Positions 36,254-45,552 of a stretch of DNA of 64,000 nt are shown in pieces. This DNA is from an uncultured Clostridia bacterium (lineage in GTDB: Bacteria; Bacillota; Clostridia; Lachnospirales; CAG-274), in NCBI GenBank assembly GCA_947585865.1, contig CANPXH010000013.1, positions 1 to 64,000 of the forward strand, read 5' to 3'. How positions within the stretch are numbered: position 1 is the first letter of the stretch; each line of letters begins with the position of its first letter. Under the pieces are notes generated by a model. It had not been told where the DNA came from. It saw only the letters and a list, made by a program, of their open reading frames with translations, and did no database searches. The position numbers and the translations under genes were made by a program.

Positions 36254-38089
36254 TCAATACAAAGTTGACACAAGCACGGTCATATCGTCTCTTACGATGC
36301 CCTGGCAGTTTTCAACGGCACAATCCAGTATACTTTGCGCCAGTGCCTTGGGATTGTTGTTTTGTCTTTGGTCTATCACATCCACGAGCCAGTCTTCATT
36401 GCGCACAACATTCCCCGTGGAATCCAAAATACCGTCGGTCATCATCACTATCATATCTCCCTTTTCAAGATATCTTGTTTGGGTATCCGTATCTATCTGC
36501 CCCAGTATACCTACGGGCAGAGTGGAGGAACGTATGATATCAACTCCGTCATTGTGTACTACGACAGTAGATACGGCACCTATCTTCACAAAATCCGTCT
36601 TTCCGCTATACAGATCCACGGTGCATATGTCAAGGGTAGTAAAGCTTTCCCTATCCTCACGCATAAGCAGCACCGAGTTTATAATATCCAGAGTAGTTTC
36701 ACTTTCAAAACCTGCGGACACAAAGTCCTCATAGAGTTCAACGGAAGCTGCACTTTCTTCCCTTGCTTTACTTCCGCTGCCCATACCGTCGGCAACGGCA
36801 AGTATGCACTTACCCTTTATATTAATAAATGTATAGCAATCTCCCGAAATATCGCTGCCGTCTTTGGATGCGGAAGCCGAAGCCACGCTTATCCTTATGG
36901 GAGGCTCTTCTATCAAATGGAGAAGACAGTTATCCCTTTCTATGATGCAGCTGTTGTCTCGCCTTACAAAATCCTTGCCCGTTATTTCCTTTATTTTGGG
37001 TATGATCACATCCGTACATATGTTACAGTTGTGACAGCTCTTAAGCGTCATATAAATCTCCGCCGACCCCTGCTTCTTAACTGCGGCAACGCTTTTTACC
37101 AAAGAGGAGGTGAGCCCTTTGTATAGCTTGGCGCTAAGCTCCTTGTCCACCCTGCTCTTTTCCATATCCCTATACAGATCCTCTATTGCAAAGCCTGCGC
37201 TGCGCATCTGCCCTGCCACAAGCTGCTTTACGCTGTTGAGCCGTTCTCTCCACATCCTGTTGTTCATATAAAGCTCTATACAGCCCCTTGCGTTTATTTT
37301 TATTTCGTTGTATCTGCCGCATACATCCCTAAAGCTTTTGGGCAGCTCGGAGACCTCTCCCGTTTTTATCCAACTGTCTATGGCGCTGTAAAACATCCTG
37401 CAGGTGGCGGCGCAGTTTTTGTGCCAGCATTCTTCAAGCATTGTGCAGTGGGAACAGCTTGTCTCCGTAACTGTGTCAAGTATCTTCTGCTTTTCATTTA
37501 TAATATCCGTTTCGGTCATTCCCGCCGCCTCGCTGTAGGATCGGGATATCTTCTTGAATACGGAGGATATGTTCTTTAGCCTGCCTGCAGCTATTCTCTC
37601 CACTTCACGGGGATATGTGTCCGCAGCGGCGACAGGCCTGTCCATTATATTGAGCACTCCTATATTTTCTCTCAGCACGATATTTACACATATTGCAAGC
37701 ACCGCTTCTATTACGGCTATAATGGCGTAGTACAGAGAAAAGTCTTTGAACATGGCAAATGTCACGCCCGAACAAAGCACGGCAAGGGCGGCGCTCAGGC
37801 CTTGCTTGTACTTTTCGCTGCCAAGCAGATTCATGGCGCACATTATAAGTATGGCGCCTATATACCTTGATATATATATCCTGCCCCATATGCTCAAAAG
37901 CCCAAGTATTGCCCCCAATGCCACCGTGTAGAACCCTAAGCGATAGCAAAATACCGACACAAAGCCTGCTATTATCGGATTTATGACGCCGAAAAGCTCA
38001 AGCCTGCCAAGCATAAATGCTATGACTCCATAGGTAAGGCTGTAGCTTTTTATAATATTTCCAATACCCTTTTCAGCTTTTTTCTTCAT
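36254..38089 (-). CDS. spoIIE: Stage II sporulation protein E-like serine phosphatase
   Basis: 611 residues, shorter than the 800-plus of Bacillus SpoIIE. The N-terminal part has several membrane helices (about 20-145), then a cysteine-bearing middle region (CSHCTMLEEC, CRMF, SCHNCNIC), then a C-terminal PP2C phosphatase with DISGDCYTF, ADGMGSG, MTDGI and RDDMTVLV. It dephosphorylates SpoIIAA to release sigma-F in the forespore. The ATG at 38089 has AGGAG upstream; a TTG six codons earlier is less likely. Its promoter resembles Spo0A-activated promoters (38125-38158). Confidence 0.92.
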   Translation of the reverse strand: MKKKAEKGIGNIIKSYSLTYGVIAFMLGRLELFGVINPIIAGFVSVFCYRLGFYTVALGAILGLLSIWGRIYISRYIGAILIMCAMNLLGSEKYKQGLSAALAVLCSGVTFAMFKDFSLYYAIIAVIEAVLAICVNIVLRENIGVLNIMDRPVAAADTYPREVERIAAGRLKNISSVFKKISRSYSEAAGMTETDIINEKQKILDTVTETSCSHCTMLEECWHKNCAATCRMFYSAIDSWIKTGEVSELPKSFRDVCGRYNEIKINARGCIELYMNNRMWRERLNSVKQLVAGQMRSAGFAIEDLYRDMEKSRVDKELSAKLYKGLTSSLVKSVAAVKKQGSAEIYMTLKSCHNCNICTDVIIPKIKEITGKDFVRRDNSCIIERDNCLLHLIEEPPIRISVASASASKDGSDISGDCYTFINIKGKCILAVADGMGSGSKAREESAASVELYEDFVSAGFESETTLDIINSVLLMREDRESFTTLDICTVDLYSGKTDFVKIGAVSTVVVHNDGVDIIRSSTLPVGILGQIDTDTQTRYLEKGDMIVMMTDGILDSTGNVVRNEDWLVDVIDQRQNNNPKALAQSILDCAVENCQGIVRDDMTVLVSTLY

Positions 38090-38124
38090 ATGTATTCTCC
38101 TTTGCAAATAGACTCACAGATAAA

Positions 38125-38158
38125 AGTATATATAAAACCGATACTGATATTTGTCGAA
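38125..38158 (-). promoter_or_regulatory. spoIIE promoter with Spo0A box
   Basis: On the minus strand TTCGACAAA (38158-38150; reverse complement TTTGTCGAA, matching the 0A-box core TGTCGAA) overlaps a -35-like TCGACA. A TATACT (38130-38125) follows after 21 bp. The over-long spacer with an overlapping 0A box is the known layout of Spo0A-activated spoIIG/spoIIE promoters in Bacillus. Confidence 0.6.
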
Positions 38159-38194
38159 GCAGATGAATATAATTTATTTTTTTGATATTAAATA

Positions 38195-38222
38195 TTGACA
38201 AAATCAAATAATCAAATACAAT
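38195..38222 (+). promoter_or_regulatory. Promoter of the rluA-hflX-ddl-nadE run
   Basis: TTGACA (38195-38200), 16-bp spacer, TACAAT (38217-38222), 20 bases before the start codon. It is divergent from the spoIIE promoter. Confidence 0.6.
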
Positions 38223-38241
38223 TAAAAAAGGAGGATGGATC

Positions 38242-38898
38242 ATGAAGATATTATACGAGGATAAATATATGCTTGCCGTATTGAAGGAGGCAGGCATACC
38301 CATACAATCGGACAAGAGCCAAGACAGGTCTCTTCTGTCGGCGGTCAACGAATATACAAGCGGCAGCTGTCATATAATAACAAGGCTTGACAGACCTGTC
38401 GGCGGCATATCCCTTTTTGCAAAGGACAAGGAGACAGCGGCAAGGCTTTCCGAAATGATAAGGGAGAACAAGGCGGACAAGATATACACCGCCATACTCT
38501 GCGGAAAGCCCCTATGCGGAGGACATATCGAGGACTATATTTTCAAGAACGAAAGAACGAATACTTCAAAAATAGTGAATAAAGGAAGCGTGGGAGCAAA
38601 GCTTGCCTCTCTCAGCTATGACATAACAAAAAGCGGCAAGGAACACACTCTTGTAAGGATATATCTTGAAACAGGCAGGCATCACCAGATAAGGGTACAG
38701 TTTGCACATATGGGCTATCCCCTTTACGGCGATACCAAGTACAATGAAAAATACAAGCACAAAAGAGGGATATTCCCCGCTTTGTTTGCAAGTGAGATGA
38801 AGCTTGTACATCCCATAACGGGAGACACTGTGCATATAAAGGCGGAGAACGATCCCGTAAGAGATCTTTTCGAAAAGCTGGAGGGAGGAGCCGTATGA
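38242..38898 (+). CDS. RluA-family pseudouridine synthase
   Basis: 218 residues. The catalytic aspartate lies in ITRLDRPVGG (about residue 51), followed by KIYTA and the RHHQIRVQFAHMGYPLYGDTKY block. No S4 domain, so it is one of the short RluA/RluD-like enzymes; its RNA target is unknown. AAAGGAGG precedes the ATG. Its stop overlaps the start of the next small gene (ATGA). Confidence 0.9.
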   Translation: MKILYEDKYMLAVLKEAGIPIQSDKSQDRSLLSAVNEYTSGSCHIITRLDRPVGGISLFAKDKETAARLSEMIRENKADKIYTAILCGKPLCGGHIEDYIFKNERTNTSKIVNKGSVGAKLASLSYDITKSGKEHTLVRIYLETGRHHQIRVQFAHMGYPLYGDTKYNEKYKHKRGIFPALFASEMKLVHPITGDTVHIKAENDPVRDLFEKLEGGAV

Positions 38899-39038
38899 AG
38901 AAAATAACGGTATTTATAATGATATTTACAATGCTCGCCGCCCTTTGCTGCTGCAGTAAAAACAGCAATACGGCAAAGGGCAGGGTGTCCGAGGACAACG
39001 GCATAGCTGCCGGCGTGGATATAGAGGTAGGTAATTGA
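38895..39038 (+). CDS. Very small lipoprotein-like protein
   Basis: 47 residues: MKKITVFIMIFTMLAALCCCSKN then a short polar tail ending VDIEVGN. The hydrophobic stretch followed by CCC looks like a lipoprotein signal, although the residue before the first Cys is Leu, not the usual small residue. GGAGGAG lies just upstream, the ATG overlaps the stop of the pseudouridine synthase gene, and its stop is 1 base before hflX, so it is translationally coupled on both sides. Function unknown. Confidence 0.6.
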   Translation: MKKITVFIMIFTMLAALCCCSKNSNTAKGRVSEDNGIAAGVDIEVGN

Positions 39039-39039
39039 T

Positions 39040-40299
39040 ATGCTGTACGATACTGAAACAAAAGCCGAAAAAGTCGTGCTGGTAGGCATAGACACAGGCG
39101 AAGGCGAATTCGACGCCGAAAGCTGTCTTGACGAGCTGGCGGAGCTTGCCGATACGGCAGGCGCTCAGGTCGTGGGAAGACTTATACAAAAGCGTGAGGC
39201 TATAAACAAGGCGACATATTTGGGCAAGGGAAAAATAGAAGAGCTCAGGGCATATATAGAGTTTACTCAGGCTGTGGGCATAATATGTGACGATGAACTT
39301 AACCAAAATCAAATACGCAATCTTGAAAATGCGCTTGATGTAAAGGTTATGGACAGGACTCTTGTAATATTGGATATATTTGCAAAGCGTGCGCTCTCAG
39401 CCGAGGGCAAGGTGCAGGTGGAGGTCGCCCAGCTCAAATACAATATGGCTCATCTTACGGGAAGAGGCATAGAGATGTCACGTTTGGGCGGCGGCATAGG
39501 CACAAGAGGCCCCGGTGAAAAAAAGCTGGAGACCGACAGGAGAAACATAGCCGACAGGATATCCGAGCTTAACAAGGAGCTTAAGGAAATAGAAAAGCGC
39601 AGGAGCGTTATGCGGGAAAAAAGAATAGAGAGCAGGATACCCGTCATAGCTCTTGTGGGCTATACAAATGCGGGAAAGTCTACCCTTCTCAACACCTTGA
39701 CGGGATCGGATGTGCTTGCGGAGGATAAGCTCTTTGCCACATTGGACACCACTACAAGGGCAATAGAGACTGAAAGCGGAGCAAAATACCTTTTTACCGA
39801 TACCGTAGGTTTTATACAAAAGCTTCCTCACAATCTTATAAATGCCTTCAGGGCAACGCTTGAGGAGGTAAAATATGCGGATATACTCGTACACGTAGTA
39901 GATGCCTCCAACCCCAAGAGAGCGGAGCAGATGAATGTGGTATACCATACCCTCGGCGAGCTGGGTGCGGGAGATAAGCCTGTGCTCACAGTTTACAACA
40001 AGACGGACAAGGAAGGCATAGATTTGCCTCTTTTAAAGGACAGGCGTGCCGTTTACACCATGTCCGTTTCCGCCAAGAACGGCAGCAATATACCGGAATT
40101 CACGGCTAAGGTCGAGGATATAGTAAGGTCCTTCAAAAAGAGCATATCCGTGCTCATACCCTATTCGGAAGGCAGGCTGCTAGGAATAATACACGGAAGC
40201 TGCGAAATAACGGCAAGCGAAATGCGGGATGACGGATACTACTTTGAAATGTATGCGGATGAAGAAACAGAAAACAGGTTGAAGGCTTTTATGGTATAG
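39040..40299 (+). CDS. hflX: GTPase HflX
   Basis: A 419-residue ribosome-associated GTPase that splits stalled ribosomes. The N-terminal domain has the family signature MSRLGGGIGTRGPGEKKLE; the G domain has GYTNAGKSTLL (about residue 207), DTVGFIQKLP and NKTDKEG. The start codon lies one base past the tiny lipoprotein gene, with AGGTAGG inside that gene as ribosome binding site. ddl follows after 9 bp. Confidence 0.95.
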   Translation: MLYDTETKAEKVVLVGIDTGEGEFDAESCLDELAELADTAGAQVVGRLIQKREAINKATYLGKGKIEELRAYIEFTQAVGIICDDELNQNQIRNLENALDVKVMDRTLVILDIFAKRALSAEGKVQVEVAQLKYNMAHLTGRGIEMSRLGGGIGTRGPGEKKLETDRRNIADRISELNKELKEIEKRRSVMREKRIESRIPVIALVGYTNAGKSTLLNTLTGSDVLAEDKLFATLDTTTRAIETESGAKYLFTDTVGFIQKLPHNLINAFRATLEEVKYADILVHVVDASNPKRAEQMNVVYHTLGELGAGDKPVLTVYNKTDKEGIDLPLLKDRRAVYTMSVSAKNGSNIPEFTAKVEDIVRSFKKSISVLIPYSEGRLLGIIHGSCEITASEMRDDGYYFEMYADEETENRLKAFMV

Positions 40300-40308
40300 G
40301 AGAATACG

Positions 40309-41256
40309 ATGAACAAATTAAAAATAGCGATACTTGCGGGAGGCAGCTCGGTGGAGCGGGATATCTCCCTTAGGTCATGCAGGAATATAGAGGCGGCTCT
40401 TGACCGTGAAAAATACGATATAAAAATATATGAGCTTCCCAAGGACAGATCCACGGACTGGGCAAAGCAGATAATAGCCGATCCCCCGGATATGGTGCTG
40501 AGCGCACTCCACGGCGGAAACGGCGAAAACGGCTCCGTGCAGGGCTTCCTGCACTGCTTGGGCATACCCTTTGCGGGCAGCAGGGTGCTTTCAAGCGCCC
40601 TTTGTATGGACAAAAAAATGGCAAAGACCATAATGTCCGCCAATCACATACAGACCCCGGAGGATGTATATATAAAAAGAGGAGAAAGGATAATAGACCA
40701 TGCCGATGAAATAAGGCAGATAGGTTTTCCTCTTGTCGTAAAGCCTAACAGGGGCGGCTCAAGTATAGGCATATCCATAGTGTACGGCACAAAAGAGCTT
40801 GAAAAAGCCGCAAAGGATATAATAGAAGAGTATGACGATGACGTTATTGCGGAAAAATATATAAAGGGCAGAGAGATAACCTGTGCCGTAAACGAGGGTG
40901 AAAACGGCACAGACGTTATGGCCGTGCTGGATATAAACAAAAGCGGCGAAATGTTCAGCTATGAGGACAAGTCCATGCAGGCTTCGCCTATAGGCGATAT
41001 AAGCAATATGCCCGTATTTTTGCAGGATATGGTAAGAGCCATAGCCATAAAGACATTTGATGCGCTAAAATGCAGAGGCTATGCCTGTGTGGATATGATA
41101 GTGAAGGATGAGCAAATATATGTTATAGAAGTAAACACGCTTCCCGGCATGACCGATATAAGCCTTGTGCCGAGAGCGGCAGAGGGGCCCGGTATGAGCT
41201 TCGGAGATTTTTTGGACAGACTCATAGATTTTGAGATGAAAAGGAGGAGCCTATGA
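40309..41256 (+). CDS. ddl: D-alanine--D-alanine ligase
   Basis: A 315-residue ATP-grasp ligase for cell-wall precursor synthesis. LAGGSSVERDISLRS opens the protein; SALHGGNGENGSVQG, KPNRGGSSIG, EKYIKGREI and the metal-binding EVNTLPGMT are intact. Serine in the GSSVERDIS loop is usual. Its end overlaps nadE by 4 bases (ATGA). Confidence 0.95.
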   Translation: MNKLKIAILAGGSSVERDISLRSCRNIEAALDREKYDIKIYELPKDRSTDWAKQIIADPPDMVLSALHGGNGENGSVQGFLHCLGIPFAGSRVLSSALCMDKKMAKTIMSANHIQTPEDVYIKRGERIIDHADEIRQIGFPLVVKPNRGGSSIGISIVYGTKELEKAAKDIIEEYDDDVIAEKYIKGREITCAVNEGENGTDVMAVLDINKSGEMFSYEDKSMQASPIGDISNMPVFLQDMVRAIAIKTFDALKCRGYACVDMIVKDEQIYVIEVNTLPGMTDISLVPRAAEGPGMSFGDFLDRLIDFEMKRRSL

Positions 41257-43166
41257 AATACGGATTTATAAGAACAGCGGCGGCAACGCCTGATATAAAG
41301 GTGGCGGACTGTAGCTACAACAGCGCAGCCATTATCGAGAATATAAAAAAGGCGGCTGAAAACAACACCGAAATAATAGTATTTCCGGAGCTTTGCATCA
41401 CAGGCTATACCTGCGGCGATCTCTTTTCGCAAAGGACTCTTATAAGGGCGGCTCTTGAAGGTGTGGAAAGTATAAAGAAGGAAACGGCAGACATAAATAT
41501 CATTTCCGTAATAGGCTTTCCTTTTGAATACCGTTCAGATCTGTACAACTGTGCGGCAGTGCTCTACAGGGGAAGCACACTGGCGGTTGTGCCGAAATCC
41601 GTGCTGCCCAACTACAATGAATTTTATGAAATGCGCTGGTTCAGAGAGGCCTTGGGGAAAACAAGGATCATCGACTTTTTAGGAGAGGAGGTATGCTTCG
41701 GCACAGATATTATAATAAAGGCATCTGATATGCCTGAAATGAGCATTGCCGTTGAGATATGCGAGGATCTGTGGAGCGTCATACCGCCTTCTTCAAGACA
41801 CGCTTTGGCAGGCGCAAGCATTATTGCAAATCCTTCCGCAGGCAATGAGATAACGGGCAAGGACACATACAGAAAAGCTCTTGTGGAAAATCAGTCCGCA
41901 AGGATAATAGGCGCTTATGTATATGCTTGTGCAGGCTATGGCGAAAGCACTATGGATGTGGTATATTCCGGACATAACATAATAAGCGAAAACGGCATTA
42001 CCCTTGCCGAAGCCCAAAGATTTAAAAACACGATAATATACGGTGATGTAGACGTGTACCGCCTTGAAAGCGAGCGGCAGAAAAATTCTTCTTTCCGCAC
42101 CGATGACAGCGGATACACTGTGGTGGAAATAGATTTTAAAGAAAACAACGGGGATATAGAAAGAAATATCGATCCCGCACCCTTTGTGCCCAAGGATATA
42201 AAAAAGAGGGAAAAACGCTGCGAGGAAATAATGAATATACAGGCTGCGGGTCTGAGAAAAAGAATAGAACACATAGGCTGCAAAAATGTGGTGATAGGCA
42301 TAAGCGGAGGTCTGGACTCCACTCAGGCGCTTATCGTATGCGCAAGAGCCTTTGATATGGCAGGACTTGACAGGAAGGGCATAATAGCCGTTACAATGCC
42401 CTGCTTCGGCACTACAGACAGGACTTATACAAACGCCGTGAGCCTTACGGACACAATAGGCGCCACTCTTAAGGAAATAAATATAAAGCCTGCCGTTTTG
42501 CAGCACTTCAGGGATATCGGCCATGATGAGAGCATAAAGGATCTTACCTATGAAAATTCACAGGCAAGAGAAAGAACAATGATACTTATGGACATTGCTT
42601 CAAAGTACAATGCCTTTGTTGTGGGAACAGGAGATCTCAGCGAGCTGGCTCTCGGCTGGGCTACCTACAACGGCGATCATATGAGTATGTACGGCGTAAA
42701 CTGCTCAATACCCAAGACACTTATAAGATACCTAATACAGTATGAAGCGGACACCACAAATAAAAAGGAGCTCAGAAGCATACTCATGGATATACTGGAT
42801 ACCCCCGTTTCTCCCGAACTCCTTCCTCCCGATAAGAACGGAAATATCGCTCAGATCACCGAGAACGTTGTCGGTCCTTACGAGCTCCACGACTTTTTCC
42901 TTTACAATATGATGCGCTTGGGCTTTGAACCGAATAAAATATACTATTTGGCAAATATAGCCTTTAAGGGCAGATACGATAGAGATACCATTAAAAAATG
43001 GCTGCGTAATTTTTATAAGCGCTTCTTCTCTCAGCAGTTCAAAAGAAGCTGCATACCCGACGGCCCAAAGGTCGGCTCCGTGAGCCTTAGCCCTCGTGGG
43101 GATTGGCGTATGCCAAGCGATGCCTCTGTGAATACTTGGATGGAAATGCTGGATGAATTGGAATAG
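41253..43166 (+). CDS. nadE: Glutamine-dependent NAD(+) synthetase
   Basis: 637 residues. The N-terminal nitrilase-type glutaminase (about 1-270) has the Glu-Lys-Cys triad in FPELCITG, VPKSVLPNYNEFYE and VEICEDLW. The C-terminal synthetase has the PP-loop GISGGLDSTQAL (about 350), GTGDLSELALGWATYNGDHMSMY and the family C-terminus. It amidates nicotinate adenine dinucleotide. Its ATG overlaps the ddl stop. Last gene of the run, followed by a shared terminator. Confidence 0.96.
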   Translation: MKYGFIRTAAATPDIKVADCSYNSAAIIENIKKAAENNTEIIVFPELCITGYTCGDLFSQRTLIRAALEGVESIKKETADINIISVIGFPFEYRSDLYNCAAVLYRGSTLAVVPKSVLPNYNEFYEMRWFREALGKTRIIDFLGEEVCFGTDIIIKASDMPEMSIAVEICEDLWSVIPPSSRHALAGASIIANPSAGNEITGKDTYRKALVENQSARIIGAYVYACAGYGESTMDVVYSGHNIISENGITLAEAQRFKNTIIYGDVDVYRLESERQKNSSFRTDDSGYTVVEIDFKENNGDIERNIDPAPFVPKDIKKREKRCEEIMNIQAAGLRKRIEHIGCKNVVIGISGGLDSTQALIVCARAFDMAGLDRKGIIAVTMPCFGTTDRTYTNAVSLTDTIGATLKEINIKPAVLQHFRDIGHDESIKDLTYENSQARERTMILMDIASKYNAFVVGTGDLSELALGWATYNGDHMSMYGVNCSIPKTLIRYLIQYEADTTNKKELRSILMDILDTPVSPELLPPDKNGNIAQITENVVGPYELHDFFLYNMMRLGFEPNKIYYLANIAFKGRYDRDTIKKWLRNFYKRFFSQQFKRSCIPDGPKVGSVSLSPRGDWRMPSDASVNTWMEMLDELE

Positions 43167-43218
43167 ATCAATTATGACATTCATTTTTATGGTGCAGATA
43201 TATTAAGCGGCCCTGCCG

Positions 43219-43276
43219 TCAGCGTGTCGATAAAATCGACACGCTTGAAAGAAATGCTTTTTGGTATTTCTTTCAG
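43219..43276 (+). repeat. Paired-hairpin element, copy 2
   Basis: CAGCGTGTCGAT-aaa-ATCGACACGC followed by GAAAGAAAT...ATTTCTTTC, between nadE and glmU. Same family as 2637-2692 (inverted) and 54093-54135. Confidence 0.8.
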
Positions 43277-43300
43277 TTAGCTTGAGGGACTTGACAAACA

Positions 43301-43335
43301 AAACGCCCCGCCTTCTCTTACGAAAGCGGGGCGTT
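43301..43335. terminator. Bidirectional terminator between nadE and glmU
   Basis: An 11-bp perfect stem, AAACGCCCCGC/GCGGGGCGTTT, flanked by T-rich sequence on the minus side (GTTTTGTTTG) and AATAAATTTTT on the plus side. It lies between two convergent genes. Confidence 0.85.
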
Positions 43336-43353
43336 TAATAAATTTTTGGCCTA

Positions 43354-44721
43354 TCACTTATTTACCTTTTTTCTCCAGCCCTCTTTATTTTCCTGGCGGC
43401 TCCTTGCTATGGCAAGGCTATCCTCCGGCACATTTTTGGTAATGGTGGAGCCGGCGGCAGTATATGCCCTTTCTTTTATTTCCACAGGCGCTATAAGGTT
43501 GGAATTACAGCCTATAAATGCGCCGTCGCCTATCTTGCATCTGTTCTTTGTCTTTCCGTCATAGTTTACCGTGACGGTGCCGCAGCCAAAGTTTACGCAC
43601 TTGCCCACATCGGAATCGCCGACATAAGTAAGGTGGCTCACCTTAGTGCCGTCATCTATGTTAGAGTTCTTTATCTCCACAAAATCGCCTATCCTAACAT
43701 GCTCGCCTATGGAGCTGTTCGGTCTCAGGTATGCAAAGGGGCCTACTGTGGTAAAGCTCTTTACCTTAGAGTCTGTGAGCACGCTCATCTGTATCGTAAC
43801 GCAATCGTCTATATGAGAGGATGATATCCTGGAATTAGGGCCTATTATACAGCTTTTGCCTATTTCCGTCTTGCCCTCCAGCATACAGCCTGGATATATG
43901 ATGGTGTCGCTGCCTATTTTGACATCCTTGCCGATATATGTATTGGCAGGGTCGGTGATAGTAACGCCCTCTGTCATAAGCTGAGTGTTTATCCTGTCTC
44001 TCATAGCGGCTATCGCCTGTGATAAATGGAGCTTTGAATTAACGCCCATAAATTCCTTTTCATCATCGGCTATCATTATGCCTACCTTACCGCCGTCTTG
44101 TTTTATTATCTCAAGAGTGTCTGTAAGATAATACTCGCCCTGGGAATTGTTATTGCTCAATTTCTTTAAGGCAGCGTTAAGAGCCTCCGCCTTAAATATA
44201 TACACTCCCGTGTTTACTTCCTTTACAGCCTGCTCTTCGGCATTGGCGTCTTTTTGCTCAACTATTTTGCAAAAGGCATCATTTTCTCTTATTATCCTGC
44301 CGTAGCCTGTGGGATCGTCGGCTATCATAGATACAACAGTCACGCTGTTGCCGCTGCTTTCGTGGATATCCCCAAGCCTGCCTATCGTATCGGCTGTTAT
44401 CAGGGGAGTATCGCCGCAGAGTATAAGGATATTGCCTTCTTTTATAAAATCGCCTGCCTGCATTACCGCATGACCCGTACCAAGCTGTTCCTTCTGAACG
44501 GCAAAGGAGATATTGTCATACATATCCTTTATAGTATTTTTCACCATGGCTGACTGGTGACCCACCACTAAGCATATCTCTTCGGCTCCCGCCTCCTCAG
44601 ACGCTTCTATGACATAGCCTACCATAGTTTTATCCAGCACCTTGTGAAGCACCTTAGGCACTTCCGACTTCATTCTGGTACCCTGACCTGCCGCAAGTAT
44701 AACGACTTTTAAATTTTTCAT
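43354..44721 (-). CDS. glmU: Bifunctional GlcNAc-1-P uridyltransferase / glucosamine-1-P acetyltransferase
   Basis: 455 residues. The N-terminal nucleotidyltransferase begins VVILAAGQGTRMKS and has LCGDTPLI; the C-terminal left-handed beta-helix (from about residue 250) has hexapeptide repeats such as IGEHVRIGDFVEIKNS and the GDSDVGKCVNFGCGTVTVNYDG acetyl-CoA region. It makes UDP-GlcNAc for the wall. It starts 27 bp after a lipoprotein gene that overlaps the cbi operon, so it is probably at the end of that transcript. Confidence 0.96.
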   Translation of the reverse strand: MKNLKVVILAAGQGTRMKSEVPKVLHKVLDKTMVGYVIEASEEAGAEEICLVVGHQSAMVKNTIKDMYDNISFAVQKEQLGTGHAVMQAGDFIKEGNILILCGDTPLITADTIGRLGDIHESSGNSVTVVSMIADDPTGYGRIIRENDAFCKIVEQKDANAEEQAVKEVNTGVYIFKAEALNAALKKLSNNNSQGEYYLTDTLEIIKQDGGKVGIMIADDEKEFMGVNSKLHLSQAIAAMRDRINTQLMTEGVTITDPANTYIGKDVKIGSDTIIYPGCMLEGKTEIGKSCIIGPNSRISSSHIDDCVTIQMSVLTDSKVKSFTTVGPFAYLRPNSSIGEHVRIGDFVEIKNSNIDDGTKVSHLTYVGDSDVGKCVNFGCGTVTVNYDGKTKNRCKIGDGAFIGCNSNLIAPVEIKERAYTAAGSTITKNVPEDSLAIARSRQENKEGWRKKVNK

Positions 44722-44748
44722 ATTTACACCTCTGTACTTTTATGTATT

Positions 44749-45552
44749 TTAATGCTGCTCAGTCTGCGTTTCCTGTGTTTCCCCGGCAGGCTTGCGCAGC
44801 TCGGCTTCAACATTGCTCCTCAGCTTTGCAATACGCTCAAGGCACGCAAAGTCCTTTTCGCCGGATATGGAATTCATACTGCTGGTGTTAAGGAATATTT
44901 CCACATTTCCCTGAAGATCGAAGGCTATCCTGTCATGTTCGGCAAGTATCTCATCGCTGAGCTTATCCATATTGGCATTTATAACATTATCAAGAGAAGC
45001 AAGCTTGGAATATGCCAATATAAGACTGTGGCCTGCCTCCGCATAAGCCTTGTCGCTGCTGTCTTTATAAAGCTTTTTCCAGTCCTCAAGGGTATTGTTT
45101 ATATCGTTTATATCCTGTGCTTCGTTCCCTGCGTTTTCCTTATAGTAATTCTGAAGCACTTGTCTGTAGTTGTTGCTTGCCTCTTCTCTTACTATCTTGC
45201 TTACGTCTAAAAACAGGGCGTTGCTTACTCCGCTCACCGGGGAAGCCGCATCTGATTCAGGCTCGGCATCCGCCGTGCTTTTGCCTATTTCGGCACTGTT
45301 TACTGTCTGTGGCTTTTGTGGTGTGGTCACAGTCTTTTTCTCGGGAGCCTTTGTTGTGACAACAGTCGTAGTGGTCGCCTTGGTTGTACTTTGGGCAGCC
45401 GTTGTTGTCTCCGTTTGGCTTGTGGACTCTTCGGTAGTCTCTTCCGTTGTTGTAAGCCTGCCGGGGTCAAGCTTTTTTGTCTTTTTTCCGCAGGCAGACA
45501 TACTCATTACCGCTGCCATGGCTAATGCAATATAGATCTTTTTGCTTTTCAT
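44749..45552 (-). CDS. Lipoprotein of unknown function
   Basis: 267 residues. The lipoprotein signal MKSKKIYIALAMAAVMSMSACGKK has its lipobox Cys at residue 21. A Thr/Ser-rich linker (about 30-75) follows, then a helical domain (about 110-255). No family recognised. Its start overlaps the end of the cbiJ-E-T fusion by 4 bases (ATGA), so it is made from the cobalamin operon transcript; whether it has a role in cobalt or corrinoid handling is open. Confidence 0.8.
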   Translation of the reverse strand: MKSKKIYIALAMAAVMSMSACGKKTKKLDPGRLTTTEETTEESTSQTETTTAAQSTTKATTTTVVTTKAPEKKTVTTPQKPQTVNSAEIGKSTADAEPESDAASPVSGVSNALFLDVSKIVREEASNNYRQVLQNYYKENAGNEAQDINDINNTLEDWKKLYKDSSDKAYAEAGHSLILAYSKLASLDNVINANMDKLSDEILAEHDRIAFDLQGNVEIFLNTSSMNSISGEKDFACLERIAKLRSNVEAELRKPAGETQETQTEQH

